A stretch of DNA of 64,000 bases from JBKEDF01 sp047975325 (GTDB lineage Bacteria > Pseudomonadota > Alphaproteobacteria > Rhodobacterales > Rhodobacteraceae), in assembly GCA_047975325.1 (NCBI GenBank), contig JBKEDF010000015.1, forward strand, positions 1 through 64,000, given 5' to 3'. Numbering within the stretch: the first letter of the stretch is position 1; every line of letters starts with the position of its first letter. The notes under the pieces are model-generated. The model saw nothing but the letters and a program-made list of their open reading frames with translations. It did no database searches and had not been told where the DNA came from. Made by a program: the position numbers and the translations under genes. Below, piece after piece: positions 8,276-16,940 of this stretch.

Positions 8276-8290
8276 GAACCGCAGCCGAAC
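8276..8290 (+). promoter_or_regulatory. SOS-type LexA box (GAAC-N7-GAAC) upstream of ssb
   Basis: GAAC (8276-8279), seven bases and GAAC (8287-8290) give an exact match to the direct-repeat LexA site of Alphaproteobacteria (GTTC-N7-GTTC on the other strand). A third GAAC follows at 8292-8295. The box lies about 39 bases upstream of the predicted ssb -35 element. Confidence 0.55.
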
Positions 8291-8328
8291 CGAACCATCG
8301 GCATTCGCGCCACGGGGCCTTGCCCCTG

Positions 8329-8357
8329 TTGCGCGCCTGCGCGCCCGGCGCTATAGG
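8329..8357 (+). promoter_or_regulatory. Predicted ssb promoter
   Basis: TTGCGC (8329-8334), 17 bases, then TATAGG (8352-8357). The pattern matches GC-rich housekeeping promoters of Rhodobacteraceae. It leaves a leader of about 70 bases before the ssb ATG at 8436. Confidence 0.5.
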
Positions 8358-8435
8358 CTTGGGGACAGCCCTGCCCGGCGGTGGGGAATCCCGTGCCGGG
8401 CATAAGGCACGCAATTTCGCATGACAGGGGGGCGC

Positions 8436-8930
8436 ATGGCAGGCTCGGTAAACAAGGTCATTCTGGTCGGAAATCTCGGGCGCGACCCTGAGGTCCGGAG
8501 CTTTCAGAATGGTGGCAAGGTGGTCAATCTGCGTATCGCCACATCCGAAAACTGGCGCGACAAGGCGACCGGCGAACGGCGTGAACGGACCGAATGGCAT
8601 TCCGTTGCAATCTTTTCCGAACCGTTGGGCCGGATCGCCGAGCAATATCTGCGCAAGGGGTCGAAGGTCTATATCGAGGGACAACTGGAAACCCGGAAAT
8701 GGCAGGATCAATCGGGGCAGGATCGTTACAGCACCGAGGTCGTCCTGCGCCCCTATCGCGGTGAATTGACGCTGCTTGATGGCCGCGGCGAAGGCGGCGG
8801 CGGGGGTAATTTCGGCGGTGGCAGTGGCGGCGGCCATGAAGCCGGGCGCTCCCCCTCTTCCGGTGGCGGAGGACAGGGCGGCACCTATGGCGGTGGCCCC
8901 TCCGACATGGATGACGACATCCCCTTCTGA
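8436..8930 (+). CDS. ssb: Single-stranded DNA-binding protein
   Basis: SSB coats single-stranded DNA during replication, recombination and repair. The 164-residue protein has the N-terminal OB fold (about residues 1-112: MAGSVNKVILVGNLGRDPEV, YIEGQLETRKWQDQSG), a glycine/serine-rich flexible linker (about 120-155) and the acidic C-terminal tail PSDMDDDIPF that recruits partner proteins. The ATG at 8436 follows AGGGGGG; an in-frame ATG at 8421 overlaps that site and is less likely. An SOS-type box and a promoter lie upstream. uvrA, often divergent from ssb, is not adjacent here; tRNA-Asp takes that position. Confidence 0.98.
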   Translation: MAGSVNKVILVGNLGRDPEVRSFQNGGKVVNLRIATSENWRDKATGERRERTEWHSVAIFSEPLGRIAEQYLRKGSKVYIEGQLETRKWQDQSGQDRYSTEVVLRPYRGELTLLDGRGEGGGGGNFGGGSGGGHEAGRSPSSGGGGQGGTYGGGPSDMDDDIPF

Positions 8931-8953
8931 GGCGATCACAATTCCCTTGAAAC

Positions 8954-8984
8954 AAGGTGCGCTCTGGACGCGGGTGCGCCTTTT
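8954..8984 (+). terminator. Intrinsic terminator of ssb
   Basis: AAGGTGCGC (8954-8962) pairs with GTGCGCCTT (8974-8982) with two G-U pairs. TTTTCCTATATATTTT follows. It lies 23 bases after the ssb stop. Confidence 0.65.
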
Positions 8985-9022
8985 CCTATATATTTTCTCG
9001 GAATAGTATTGTGAGGCCGCGC

Positions 9023-9373
9023 ATGGACCAGATTGAGGGCGCCCCCCTTATCAAACCGTCAACGACCGACCACCCCCTCTATGATCAGGTGGTGGAAGCC
9101 TGCCGGACGGTCTTTGACCCGGAAATTCCGGTCAACATCTATGATCTTGGCCTGATTTACACGATTGAAATATCATCGGAAAACGAAGTTGAGATCCTGA
9201 TGACCCTGACGGCGCCCGGATGTCCGGTCGCGGGCGAGATGCCCGGTTGGGTCGCCGATGCGGTGGAACCGCTGGCGGGTGTGAAACAAGTTGATGTCGG
9301 CATGACCTTCGATCCGCCATGGGGAATGGAAATGATGTCGGACGAGGCACGGCTGGAACTGGGTTTCATGTAA
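9023..9373 (+). CDS. SUF-system Fe-S maturation protein, MIP18/DUF59 family (SufT-like)
   Basis: A 116-residue protein of the MIP18 (DUF59) family, which helps deliver Fe-S clusters to target proteins. Key segments are VFDPEIPVNIYDLGLIYTI, the conserved cysteine in LTAPGCPVAGEMPGW and the WGMEMMSDEARLELGFM C terminus. An upstream in-frame ATG at 8957 would run through the ssb terminator, so the ATG at 9023 is used. It is followed closely by an A-type carrier gene, as in suf clusters, but no sufBCDS genes are in the window. Confidence 0.88.
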   Translation: MDQIEGAPLIKPSTTDHPLYDQVVEACRTVFDPEIPVNIYDLGLIYTIEISSENEVEILMTLTAPGCPVAGEMPGWVADAVEPLAGVKQVDVGMTFDPPWGMEMMSDEARLELGFM

Positions 9374-9380
9374 CCCCGCC

Positions 9381-9409
9381 TTGAGCAAAACCGACCGAAC
9401 CCTTATATC
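9381..9409 (+). promoter_or_regulatory. Candidate promoter before the A-type carrier gene
   Basis: TTGAGC (9381-9386), 17 bases, TATATC (9404-9409). It is a moderate match in the 63-base gap between the MIP18-like gene and the next gene. Confidence 0.35.
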
Positions 9410-9436
9410 TGGGGCAATATGCCGCAAGGAGGTCCC

Positions 9437-9787
9437 ATGTTTGCCATTCCCGGCAAGGCCGCCATTACCCTGACCCCCGCCGCCGTGAAACAGATCGCGC
9501 GGCTGATGGAAAAACGAGGCTCCAAGGGCCTGCGCATCGGCGTCAAGAAGGGCGGCTGTGCGGGCATGGAATATACGATGGACTATGTGGCGGATGTCGA
9601 TCCGCTGGATGAAACCGTGGAACAGGATGGCGCGCGGGTCATGATCGCCCCGATGGCGCAGATGTTCCTGTTCGGGACGGAAATCGATTATCAGACCTCG
9701 CTTCTGGAATCGGGATTCCGGTTCAACAATCCCAATGTGTCCGAAGCTTGCGGTTGCGGCGAATCAATCAAGTTCAAGGACGACTGA
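9437..9787 (+). CDS. HesB/IscA-type iron-sulfur cluster carrier
   Basis: An A-type Fe-S carrier of 116 residues that accepts clusters from the scaffold and passes them to apo-proteins. The three conserved cysteines are visible: one in KKGGCAGMEY and two in EACGCGESIKF at the C terminus. FNNPNVSEACGCGES is the diagnostic tail. AAGGAGG lies directly before the ATG at 9437; an in-frame ATG at 9419 overlaps it and is rejected. Family resemblance to SufA is stronger than to ErpA, but this is not certain. It is a neighbour of the MIP18-like gene. Confidence 0.93.
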   Translation: MFAIPGKAAITLTPAAVKQIARLMEKRGSKGLRIGVKKGGCAGMEYTMDYVADVDPLDETVEQDGARVMIAPMAQMFLFGTEIDYQTSLLESGFRFNNPNVSEACGCGESIKFKDD

Positions 9788-9851
9788 TCACGGCTTGCAT
9801 TCGGCACGTATCCGCCCCACCCTGTCACGATACCGATAGGGGAGAATGGTG

Positions 9852-10604
9852 ATGCGTGGATTGGCCGCTGGCAACTGGAAGATGAACGGCACAGCCGAGG
9901 ATCTTGAGGAAGTCCGCAAGCTGATTTCCGACCACCCGGCCCCAGCCTGTGACATGCTGCTTTGTCCGCCCGCGACGCTGCTGGCACGGATGGCCGATAT
10001 TGCTGCGGGTTCAGCCCTTCAGATTGGCGGGCAGGATTGCCATGCCGCTCTTTCCGGTGCCCATACCGGTGACATCTCCGCCCCGATGCTGCGCGATGCC
10101 GGGGCAACCCATGTAATTCTCGGCCATTCCGAAAGACGCCAGGATCACCGTGAAACCGATGCGATGATCCGCGCCAAACTGGAAACGGCGCTTTCACAGA
10201 ACCTTGCGGCAATCCTCTGCCTTGGCGAAACACGGGAAGAACGCAAAGGCGGCCGGACACTCGATATCGTCGGCACCCAGATCGAGACCGGAACGAAGAA
10301 CCTCGATTACACGGCCGGTAATCTTGTGATCGCCTATGAACCCGTCTGGGCCATCGGCACCGGCCTGACCCCGACACTGAAAGAAATCGCCGAGGTCCAC
10401 GCCTTTCTGCGCGACCGGCTGCAAGGTGCCTGTGGCGGCAATGGCGCCGGGCCGGGCGTGCGTATCCTTTATGGTGGGTCGGTCAAGCCCGGGAATGCCG
10501 CCGAAATCTTTGCCCTGCCCCATGTCAATGGCGCATTGGTCGGCGGTGCAAGCCTGAAGGCCGCCGATTTCGGGGCCATCGTGGCGGCGCTGGCTGCCGC
10601 CTGA
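9852..10604 (+). CDS. tpiA: Triose-phosphate isomerase
   Basis: A glycolytic enzyme interconverting dihydroxyacetone phosphate and glyceraldehyde 3-phosphate. It is 250 residues, full length. Catalytic residues are in AAGNWKMNG (lysine), VILGHSERR (histidine) and IAYEPVWAIGTG (glutamate); the phosphate-binding ILYGGSVKPGNA is near the C terminus. ATGs at 9846 and 9852 are in frame; AGGGGAG lies too close to the first, so 9852 is preferred. Monocistronic, followed by tRNA-Val on the other strand. Confidence 0.97.
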   Translation: MRGLAAGNWKMNGTAEDLEEVRKLISDHPAPACDMLLCPPATLLARMADIAAGSALQIGGQDCHAALSGAHTGDISAPMLRDAGATHVILGHSERRQDHRETDAMIRAKLETALSQNLAAILCLGETREERKGGRTLDIVGTQIETGTKNLDYTAGNLVIAYEPVWAIGTGLTPTLKEIAEVHAFLRDRLQGACGGNGAGPGVRILYGGSVKPGNAAEIFALPHVNGALVGGASLKAADFGAIVAALAAA

Positions 10605-10676
10605 GTGACGACATCCCTTTGGGAAGGTGCATCCCGGGAAATGGAAAGTTCCCGAAAATGAAGGCAGGTTCGAAAA

Positions 10677-10751
10677 TGGTGGGTGATAACGGATTTGAAC
10701 CGCTGACATCTTCGATGTGAACGAAGCGCTCTACCACTGAGCTAATCACCC
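10677..10751 (-). tRNA. tRNA-Val(CAC)
   Basis: The reverse strand folds with acceptor GGGTGAT/ATCACCC, D-arm TAGCTCAGTGGTAGAGC, anticodon stem CTTCG/CGAAG with loop TTCACAT (CAC, reads GUG) and T-loop GGTTCAAATCC. The 3' CCA is encoded. Length 75 bases. Confidence 0.95.
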
Positions 10752-10764
10752 GATGGGGCGCGGT

Positions 10765-11199
10765 TTAGTCCGCTTCCCGACCCGGTGCAAGCCCCTCTTT
10801 GCCCGGTTTTCGGGCCTTTCCCGGTTTCTGGCGGCGCAGCTTCAAGGTCAGGATATCGGTAAATTCACCGCTTTTATGTTTTTGTACCCGGACCTTGCCC
10901 AGCGGGGGCAGGCTCATCTCCTCCCCGGCGGCAAGGGCCCGTCCCAGCTCGGCCAGCGTCGCCTCCATGATCACCTTGACATCCCTGCGCTTGGCCCCGC
11001 TGGCCCGCATCACACGTTCGATCAGGTCGGACTTCTTCACCAGGGCGGGCCCTGCCCCCGACTCCTGGACATTCTCGGATATCGCATTCACAGTGGAATA
11101 TTCAGGTGAACCGGCCAGCTTGCCCTTTGCAACCGGCAGATCCAAAATTTCCGGGCCAGCATTCTCATTTGAGGAGGTCGTGGAGGGACGGGTCGCCAT
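10765..11199 (-). CDS. HU-family DNA-binding protein with N-terminal extension
   Basis: A 144-residue protein. Residues about 55-130 match the HU/IHF fold (LVKKSDLIERVMRASGAKRRDVKVIMEATLAELGRALAAGEEMSLPPLGKVRVQKHK). The N-terminal ~50 residues are polar, Ser/Pro-rich and probably disordered, and the C terminus is very basic (LRRQKPGKARKPGKEG). It is therefore longer than the ~90-residue canonical HU and lacks an obvious DNA-wrapping beta arm, where only a short linker is seen. Similar extended HU-like proteins occur in Rhodobacteraceae. Directly downstream of lon in the same direction, 102 bases away, with a hairpin between them. Confidence 0.8.
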   Translation of the reverse strand: MATRPSTTSSNENAGPEILDLPVAKGKLAGSPEYSTVNAISENVQESGAGPALVKKSDLIERVMRASGAKRRDVKVIMEATLAELGRALAAGEEMSLPPLGKVRVQKHKSGEFTDILTLKLRRQKPGKARKPGKEGLAPGREAD

Positions 11200-11281
11200 T
11201 TACGCGCTTTCTCTGTTTCAGGCTGCTGCCTCAAGATAGATAATGGTAGGGCACGGCGCTATCCCGCGCCGCGCCTCGAAA

Positions 11282-11300
11282 CCTGCCCGGGGCAGGGTTT
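11282..11300 (-). terminator. Hairpin after lon
   Basis: CCTGCC (11282-11287), CGG, GGCAGG (11291-11296) form a 6-bp stem just after the lon stop at 11302; on the reverse strand it is followed by TTTCGAG. A modest terminator candidate. Confidence 0.45.
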
Positions 11301-11301
11301 A

Positions 11302-13710
11302 TCAATGCGCGGTCCGTTGCGCCACCGTTTCAGAGGCCGTCTTGCGCGCTGCGGCAGCAGCTTCCTCGGCGGCTTCGTCCCATTCCACCGGCTCCGGCGT
11401 CCTGACCAGCGCCTTGGCAAGCACATCCCGCACATGACTGACAGGGATGATCGTCAGCCCCTGCTTGACGTTATCCGGGATCTCCACGAGATCCTTTTCA
11501 TTATCTTGCGGGATCAGCACCGTCTTGATCCCGCCACGCAATGCCGCCAGCAGCTTTTCCTTCAAACCGCCGATCGCCAGAACGTTACCCCGCAGCGTTA
11601 CCTCACCGGTCATCGCAATATCCTTGCGAACGGGGATCTGCGTCAGCACCGACACGATGGAAGTCACCATCGCGACCCCTGCACTTGGCCCATCCTTGGG
11701 AGTTGCGCCCTCCGGGACATGGACATGGATATCGAGCGATTCGAACTTTGGCGGCTTGACCCCCAGATCGGGGCTGATGGAACGCACGAAACTTGATGCC
11801 GCATCGATGGATTCCTTCATCACATCGCCCAGCTTGCCCGTGGTTTTCATCCGGCCCTTGCCCGGCAGGCGCAGCGCCTCGATCTGCAACAGGTCACCAC
11901 CAACCGATGTCCAGGCCAGTCCGGTTACGACACCGATCTGATCTTCCTTTTCCGCCAGGCCATAGCGATGCCGCCTGATGCCAAGATAGTCCTCGGCGCT
12001 CTTTGGCGTCACCTCGGCGGATTTGAACCGGCCCTTGAGGATATCCGTCACCACCTTGCGGGCAAGCTTGGCAATTTCTCGTTCCAGCGAACGCACCCCA
12101 GCCTCCCGCGTGTAATAGCGGATAATATGGGTCAGCGCCTCATCGGTGACGACGAACTCCCCCTTGCGCAGGCCATTGGCCTTGATTTGCTTGGGCAGCA
12201 GATGCTGGCGGGCAATCTCACGCTTTTCATCTTCGGTATACCCCGCCAGCGGAATGATCTCCATCCGGTCAAGCAGTGGGCTGGGCATGTTGTAGCTGTT
12301 CGCCGTGGTCAGGAACATCACGTTCGACAGATCGTATTCCACCTCAAGATAGTGATCCACGAAGGTCGAATTCTGTTCCGGGTCAAGCACCTCAAGCATG
12401 GCAGAGGCCGGATCCCCCCGGAAATCCTGCCCCATCTTGTCAATTTCATCGAGCAGGATAAGCGGATTGGTCGTCTTGGCCTTCTTCAGCGCCTGGATGA
12501 TCTTGCCCGGCATGGATCCGATATAGGTCCGCCGATGACCCCGAATTTCGGATTCGTCCCTGACCCCGCCAAGGCTGATGCGGATAAATTCGCGCCCCGT
12601 GGCCCTTGCCACCGACCGTCCGAGGGAGGTCTTGCCCACCCCGGGCGGGCCGACAAGGCAAAGGATCGGCCCCTTCAGCTTGCTTGATCGTGCCTGCACG
12701 GCAAGATATTCGACAATCCGTTCCTTGACCTTTTCCAACCCGTAATGGTCCTTGTCCAGAACGGTCTGCGCGCGGCCCAGATCCTTTTTGACGCGGCTTT
12801 TCTTGCCCCAGGGCACACCAAGCAGCCAGTCGAGATAATTGCGAACGACGGTTGCCTCGGCGCTCATCGGGCTCATGCTCTTGAGCTTCTTGACCTCGGC
12901 CTCAGCCTTTTCACGGGCTTCCTTGGACAGGTCGGTATCGGCAATACGGACTTCCAGTTCGGAAACCTCGTTCTGCCCGTCCTCACCATCGCCAAGTTCC
13001 TTCTGAATGGCCTTCATCTGCTCATTCAGGTAATATTCGCGCTGGGTCCGTTCCATCTGCGTCTTGACGCGGGATTTGATCTTCTTTTCCACCTGCAGGA
13101 CAGACATTTCCCCCTGCATATGGCCATAGACCTTTTCCAGGCGTTCCCCGATATCAAGCGTTTCCAGCAATTCCTGCTTGTCGTCCACATCGATACCAAG
13201 ATGCCCGGCGGCAAGATCGGCAAGCCGTGCAGGCTCACGCGTTTCCGAAACGGCCGCCAGGGCCTCTTCGGGGATATTCTTCTTTATCTTGGCGTAGCGT
13301 TCGAATTCCTCCGCCACCGCACGCACCATGGCATTGACCGTCGCCTCATCACCCGGCAGTTCCGCAAGGACCTCTGCACGGGCCTCGAAAAAGGCGGGGT
13401 TTTCCAGAAATTCGACAATCTTGACGCGGGTCTTGCCCTCGACCAGGACCTTGACCGTGCCATCGGGCAGTTTCAGCAGTTGCAGCACATTGGCCAGAAC
13501 ACCACTACGGTAGATGCCATCGCTGCCGGGGTCGTCCACCGCCGGATCCATCTGGCTCGAAAGCAGGATCTGGCGATCCTCTGCCATCACCTCTTCCAGT
13601 GCCCGGACAGATTTCTCGCGCCCCACGAAAAGCGGCACGATCATATGCGGAAACACCACAATGTCACGAAGCGGCAACACCGGGTAGTTGGGGGAGTTCA
13701 GTTCGCTCAT
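11302..13710 (-). CDS. lon: ATP-dependent protease Lon
   Basis: An AAA+ serine protease degrading damaged and regulatory proteins in the cytosol. It is 802 residues, full length for LonA. The order is an N-terminal substrate-binding domain (NYPVLPLRDIVVFPHMIVPL), coiled coil, AAA+ module with Walker A GPPGVGKTS and Walker B LILLDEID, sensor regions, and a C-terminal protease domain with catalytic serine in PKDGPSAGVAM and the conserved GGLKEKLLAA segment carrying the catalytic lysine. AAGGAAATGAG precedes the ATG. No good heat-shock promoter could be identified upstream by eye. Confidence 0.98.
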   Translation of the reverse strand: MSELNSPNYPVLPLRDIVVFPHMIVPLFVGREKSVRALEEVMAEDRQILLSSQMDPAVDDPGSDGIYRSGVLANVLQLLKLPDGTVKVLVEGKTRVKIVEFLENPAFFEARAEVLAELPGDEATVNAMVRAVAEEFERYAKIKKNIPEEALAAVSETREPARLADLAAGHLGIDVDDKQELLETLDIGERLEKVYGHMQGEMSVLQVEKKIKSRVKTQMERTQREYYLNEQMKAIQKELGDGEDGQNEVSELEVRIADTDLSKEAREKAEAEVKKLKSMSPMSAEATVVRNYLDWLLGVPWGKKSRVKKDLGRAQTVLDKDHYGLEKVKERIVEYLAVQARSSKLKGPILCLVGPPGVGKTSLGRSVARATGREFIRISLGGVRDESEIRGHRRTYIGSMPGKIIQALKKAKTTNPLILLDEIDKMGQDFRGDPASAMLEVLDPEQNSTFVDHYLEVEYDLSNVMFLTTANSYNMPSPLLDRMEIIPLAGYTEDEKREIARQHLLPKQIKANGLRKGEFVVTDEALTHIIRYYTREAGVRSLEREIAKLARKVVTDILKGRFKSAEVTPKSAEDYLGIRRHRYGLAEKEDQIGVVTGLAWTSVGGDLLQIEALRLPGKGRMKTTGKLGDVMKESIDAASSFVRSISPDLGVKPPKFESLDIHVHVPEGATPKDGPSAGVAMVTSIVSVLTQIPVRKDIAMTGEVTLRGNVLAIGGLKEKLLAALRGGIKTVLIPQDNEKDLVEIPDNVKQGLTIIPVSHVRDVLAKALVRTPEPVEWDEAAEEAAAAARKTASETVAQRTAH

Positions 13711-13918
13711 CTCATTTCCTTATATGGCAGGATAACCTGAGCCCCGATATCGGCGACATGCGATTATCCCCTCTTTGGCTATTCTATCTGGTAGCCATGG
13801 CCCAAAGTGTCAACCGGCGAGCAGGATCTTGCGATGATGCGCTTCACACCCCAAAGGCGCAACCATGCATTCCAAAAAATTTGGGCTAATTCATGTCCAA
13901 CAGATCAAAGCCTCCTTT

Positions 13919-14272
13919 TCAAACGGGTAACAGTGCAACGGCAATCCGCCGCCCTTCGGACAGCAGTACATTATAGGTTCGGCAGGCAGCGGGGGAATTC
14001 ATCACCTCCAGCCCGACCCCGTGCGTTTCCAGCGCATGACGGAATTCCGCAGGCGGATGCGCAATCTCCGCCCCGGTTCCCAGGAGCAATACGTCGATCT
14101 TCCCGACAAGTACCAGCGGGGTTGCCTGATCTTCCAGCCCCCCCCAGGGTCCGGCATCCCAAGGCGTAATCAGAACCGGCCCCCGCAGCACCTTCCCCGC
14201 CAGACGAAAAAACCCGGGGCCATAGCCCTCGACAGGTTGCGCGCTGCCATAGCTGATTTCGGTCAGGCGCAT
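13919..14272 (-). CDS. Mth938-like (DUF498) protein
   Basis: A 117-residue protein of the Mth938/DUF498 family, related to human NDUFAF3 (a complex I assembly factor). Features are VLITPWDAGPWGG, the DVLLLGTGAEIAHPPAEFRHAL core and GVGLEVMNSPAACRTYNVLLSEGRRIAVALLPV. It follows secF by 9 bases in the same direction. A linkage of this family to secDF is usual in Rhodobacteraceae, and a membrane-protein biogenesis role is an inference from that and from NDUFAF3. Confidence 0.85.
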   Translation of the reverse strand: MRLTEISYGSAQPVEGYGPGFFRLAGKVLRGPVLITPWDAGPWGGLEDQATPLVLVGKIDVLLLGTGAEIAHPPAEFRHALETHGVGLEVMNSPAACRTYNVLLSEGRRIAVALLPV

Positions 14273-14281
14273 TCCGGCCCC

Positions 14282-15250
14282 TCAGGCATCCACGTCGGAA
14301 AACTGTGTTCCGGCCTTGCCGTCCTTGTCTTTCGGATCACGGTCGAGGCCAAGATAAAGTACAATATTCTTGGCAACATAGACCGACGAATAAGTACCGA
14401 TGATCACGCCAAAGAAAATCGCAAAGGTAAAGCCGCGGATCACATCACCACCCAGAACAAGAAGCGACAGGAGCGCCAGCAAGGTCGTGCCGGAAGTCAT
14501 GACCGTACGGCTGAGCGTCTCATTGACGGAAAGGTTCATCACCTCCATCAGCGGCATCGTCTTGTACTTGATCAGGTTTTCGCGAAGGCGGTCGAAAACG
14601 ACAACGGTATCGTTGATCGAATAACCCAGGATCGTCAAAAGCGCCGCGATCACCGCAAGATCGAACTTGATCTGGAAAAGCGAAAAGACCCCCACCGTGA
14701 CCACCACATCATGGACCAGCGCAGCAACCGCACCCACGGCGAACTGCCATTCAAAACGCAGCCAGATATAGATGAGGATCGCCGTTGCGGCCCCCAGAAC
14801 CGCCAGCACAGCCGACCAGATCAATTCACCGGAAACCTTCGGTCCGACGCTTTCGACCGATGGAAAGGTGATGGAGGGATCGATGGCCTGCAATGCGGCC
14901 TCCACCGCCGTCACGGTTTCATCCGTAACAGCCTCATAGCCCTCCTGCGCCTGAATACGCAGCATCGCGACATTCTTATCCGGCCCGAAGCTTGGGTCGA
15001 ACACCTCGGTAATTGCCACATCACCAAGGTTGAGCGGCGCAATCGCCGTGCGATAGGCCCCCACATCGACCGCTGCGGTGCTTTCGGTCCGGATGGTCGT
15101 GCCGCCGCGGAAATCGATCCCGAAATTCAGGCCCATCACCAATGTGATGATAATTGCCGCAATGACCATCACGACCGAGAACCCGAAGGTGATCGGCGCA
15201 TAGGCAAAGAAGTTGATATTCGTGTTATCGGGGACAAATTTAAGTCGCAT
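14282..15250 (-). CDS. secF: Protein translocase subunit SecF
   Basis: An inner-membrane subunit of the SecDF complex that uses the proton gradient to help pull proteins across the Sec channel. It is 322 residues with six predicted membrane segments: one N-terminal (about 17-40), a periplasmic loop with FDPSFGPDKNVAMLRIQ, and a C-terminal bundle. The family motif GLNFGIDFRGGT is near residue 40, and GYSINDTVVVFDRLREN is the conserved RND-like stretch. Nine bases separate it from secD, so the two are cotranscribed. Confidence 0.97.
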   Translation of the reverse strand: MRLKFVPDNTNINFFAYAPITFGFSVVMVIAAIIITLVMGLNFGIDFRGGTTIRTESTAAVDVGAYRTAIAPLNLGDVAITEVFDPSFGPDKNVAMLRIQAQEGYEAVTDETVTAVEAALQAIDPSITFPSVESVGPKVSGELIWSAVLAVLGAATAILIYIWLRFEWQFAVGAVAALVHDVVVTVGVFSLFQIKFDLAVIAALLTILGYSINDTVVVFDRLRENLIKYKTMPLMEVMNLSVNETLSRTVMTSGTTLLALLSLLVLGGDVIRGFTFAIFFGVIIGTYSSVYVAKNIVLYLGLDRDPKDKDGKAGTQFSDVDA

Positions 15251-15259
15251 GGCCCAGCC

Positions 15260-16927
15260 TCACACTTCGATGGTCTTGGGACGGCGGGCTTCGAACCATG
15301 TCACCATGATCAGCCGTGTCACGAAATAGGCGGTAAAGACCGATGTCACGAGACCGATTGCCAGCGTCACGGCAAAGCCCCGTACCGGCCCCGCCCCCAC
15401 CAGAAACAGGATTACCGCCGTGATGAAAGTGGTAATATTCGCATCCACGATGGCCGAAAGCGCCTTTTCATAGCCCAATTCGATGGCCCGGGCAGGGCCA
15501 CGCGCCGTCTTGAGTTCCTCCCGGATCCGTTCGAAGACCAGCACATTGGCATCCACCGCCATCCCAATCGTCAGCACGATGCCGGCGATGCCCGGCAGGG
15601 TCAGCGTTGCCCCGATCAATGAAAGCGCCCCGAAGATCAGGGCGACATTGAAGGCGAGCGCGATATTGGCCATCACCCCGAACCAGCCATAGCACGCGAT
15701 CATGATCACCACGACCGCCGCCATCGCCACGAAGGAGGCTGTCCGACCCGCATCGATACTGTCCTGTCCAAGCTCCGGTCCGATGGTCCGTTCTTCCAGA
15801 AAGATCATTTCCGCAGGAAGTGCGCCTGCCCGCAGCAAAACCGCCAGATCGGTGGATTCCTCAACCGTGAAACGGCCGGTGATGATCCCGGAACCACCTG
15901 GAATATGGCTCTGGATCACCGGGGCGGAGATCACCTCATCATCAAGGACGATGGCAAAGGGACTGCCGATATTGGTAGCGGTATAGTCACCGAATTTCCG
16001 TGCCCCCGCCGGATTGAAGCGGAAATTGACCGCCGGGCGGTTATTCTGGTCAAAGGCGGGCTGGGCATCGACCAGTTCCTCGCCGGTCACGACGGGATTG
16101 GCCTCGACGATATAATAAAGCCCGGGCTCGTCCATGGAAGGCAGCAACAGGTTGCGCGCACCCGGATCGGCACCCGCATCCACTGTCGTGCCAACGACCG
16201 GATGAAAGGTCAGCTTCGCGGTTGTCCCGATCAGATCCTTCAGTTCTCCCGCCGAGCCAATCCCCGGCACCTGGATCAGGATCCTGTCGGCACCCTGACG
16301 CTGAATGGTCGGCTCACGTGTGCCAACCTCATCAACCCGGCGGCGAATGATTTCAAGGCTTTGCCGGATGGTACGGTCATCAGTGGCCTCGCGTTCAGCC
16401 TCTGAAAGCTGGATGACGATCTCACTGCCATCTGCCGTCACTTCGATATCGTCCTGCCCGACCCCGGTCAGCGATATGACCGGCTGCGCCAGTTCCCTGA
16501 TCGCGGCAAGGGCGGCAGGCATTCCATCGGGATTGGAAATCGCGATGCGCAGCTGCCCCGGAGGGCTTGGCCGTTCGCGGGCAGGTCCCACCTGATCACG
16601 GATATCGCGCAGGACGGTCAGGACATCAAGTTCCATCGCCCGGATACGCGCATCATGGACATCCCCGACCTGCACCTCGGCCAGCAGATGGGCACCGCCC
16701 CGCAGATCAAGCCCCAGATTGACCAGCCGCGAGGGCATCCAGTTCGGCCAGGCATCAATGGATGCCTGTTGTTCCGCTGTCGCGATCCCGTTCGCAGCCT
16801 CCACGGCCGCCAGCGCATCATTATGGCTTTCGACCCGGGTATAGAAGAAATTGGGAACCGTGAAAATGATCCCGAGCGCACAGACGCTCCAGATCAGGAC
16901 ACGCTTCCAAAGCGAGATCTGCAACAT
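15260..16927 (-). CDS. secD: Protein translocase subunit SecD
   Basis: Partner of SecF, 555 residues. It has an N-terminal membrane helix, a large periplasmic part (about residues 60-380; LVNLGLDLRGGAHLLAEV marks its start) and six-helix RND-type membrane region in the last 180 residues with LTLPGIAGIVLTIGMAVDANVLVFERIREEL, which contains the conserved aspartate and asparagine of the proton path. Lies 13 bases after yajC, as in the usual yajC-secD-secF operon. Confidence 0.97.
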   Translation of the reverse strand: MLQISLWKRVLIWSVCALGIIFTVPNFFYTRVESHNDALAAVEAANGIATAEQQASIDAWPNWMPSRLVNLGLDLRGGAHLLAEVQVGDVHDARIRAMELDVLTVLRDIRDQVGPARERPSPPGQLRIAISNPDGMPAALAAIRELAQPVISLTGVGQDDIEVTADGSEIVIQLSEAEREATDDRTIRQSLEIIRRRVDEVGTREPTIQRQGADRILIQVPGIGSAGELKDLIGTTAKLTFHPVVGTTVDAGADPGARNLLLPSMDEPGLYYIVEANPVVTGEELVDAQPAFDQNNRPAVNFRFNPAGARKFGDYTATNIGSPFAIVLDDEVISAPVIQSHIPGGSGIITGRFTVEESTDLAVLLRAGALPAEMIFLEERTIGPELGQDSIDAGRTASFVAMAAVVVIMIACYGWFGVMANIALAFNVALIFGALSLIGATLTLPGIAGIVLTIGMAVDANVLVFERIREELKTARGPARAIELGYEKALSAIVDANITTFITAVILFLVGAGPVRGFAVTLAIGLVTSVFTAYFVTRLIMVTWFEARRPKTIEV

Positions 16928-16940
16928 GGAACGGACTTTC

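Noticed and set aside
8115..8405. Short frames through tRNA-Asp (MARLTGLEPATPG...)
   Set aside because: This is the familiar spurious translation of a tRNA gene.
13780..13813. TTGACA upstream of lon as a promoter or heat-shock site
   Set aside because: The -35 is perfect, but no acceptable -10 or RpoH-type -10 lies at a suitable distance.
14021..15622. 533-codon forward frame antisense to secF-secD
   Set aside because: Antisense shadow of well-recognised Sec genes.
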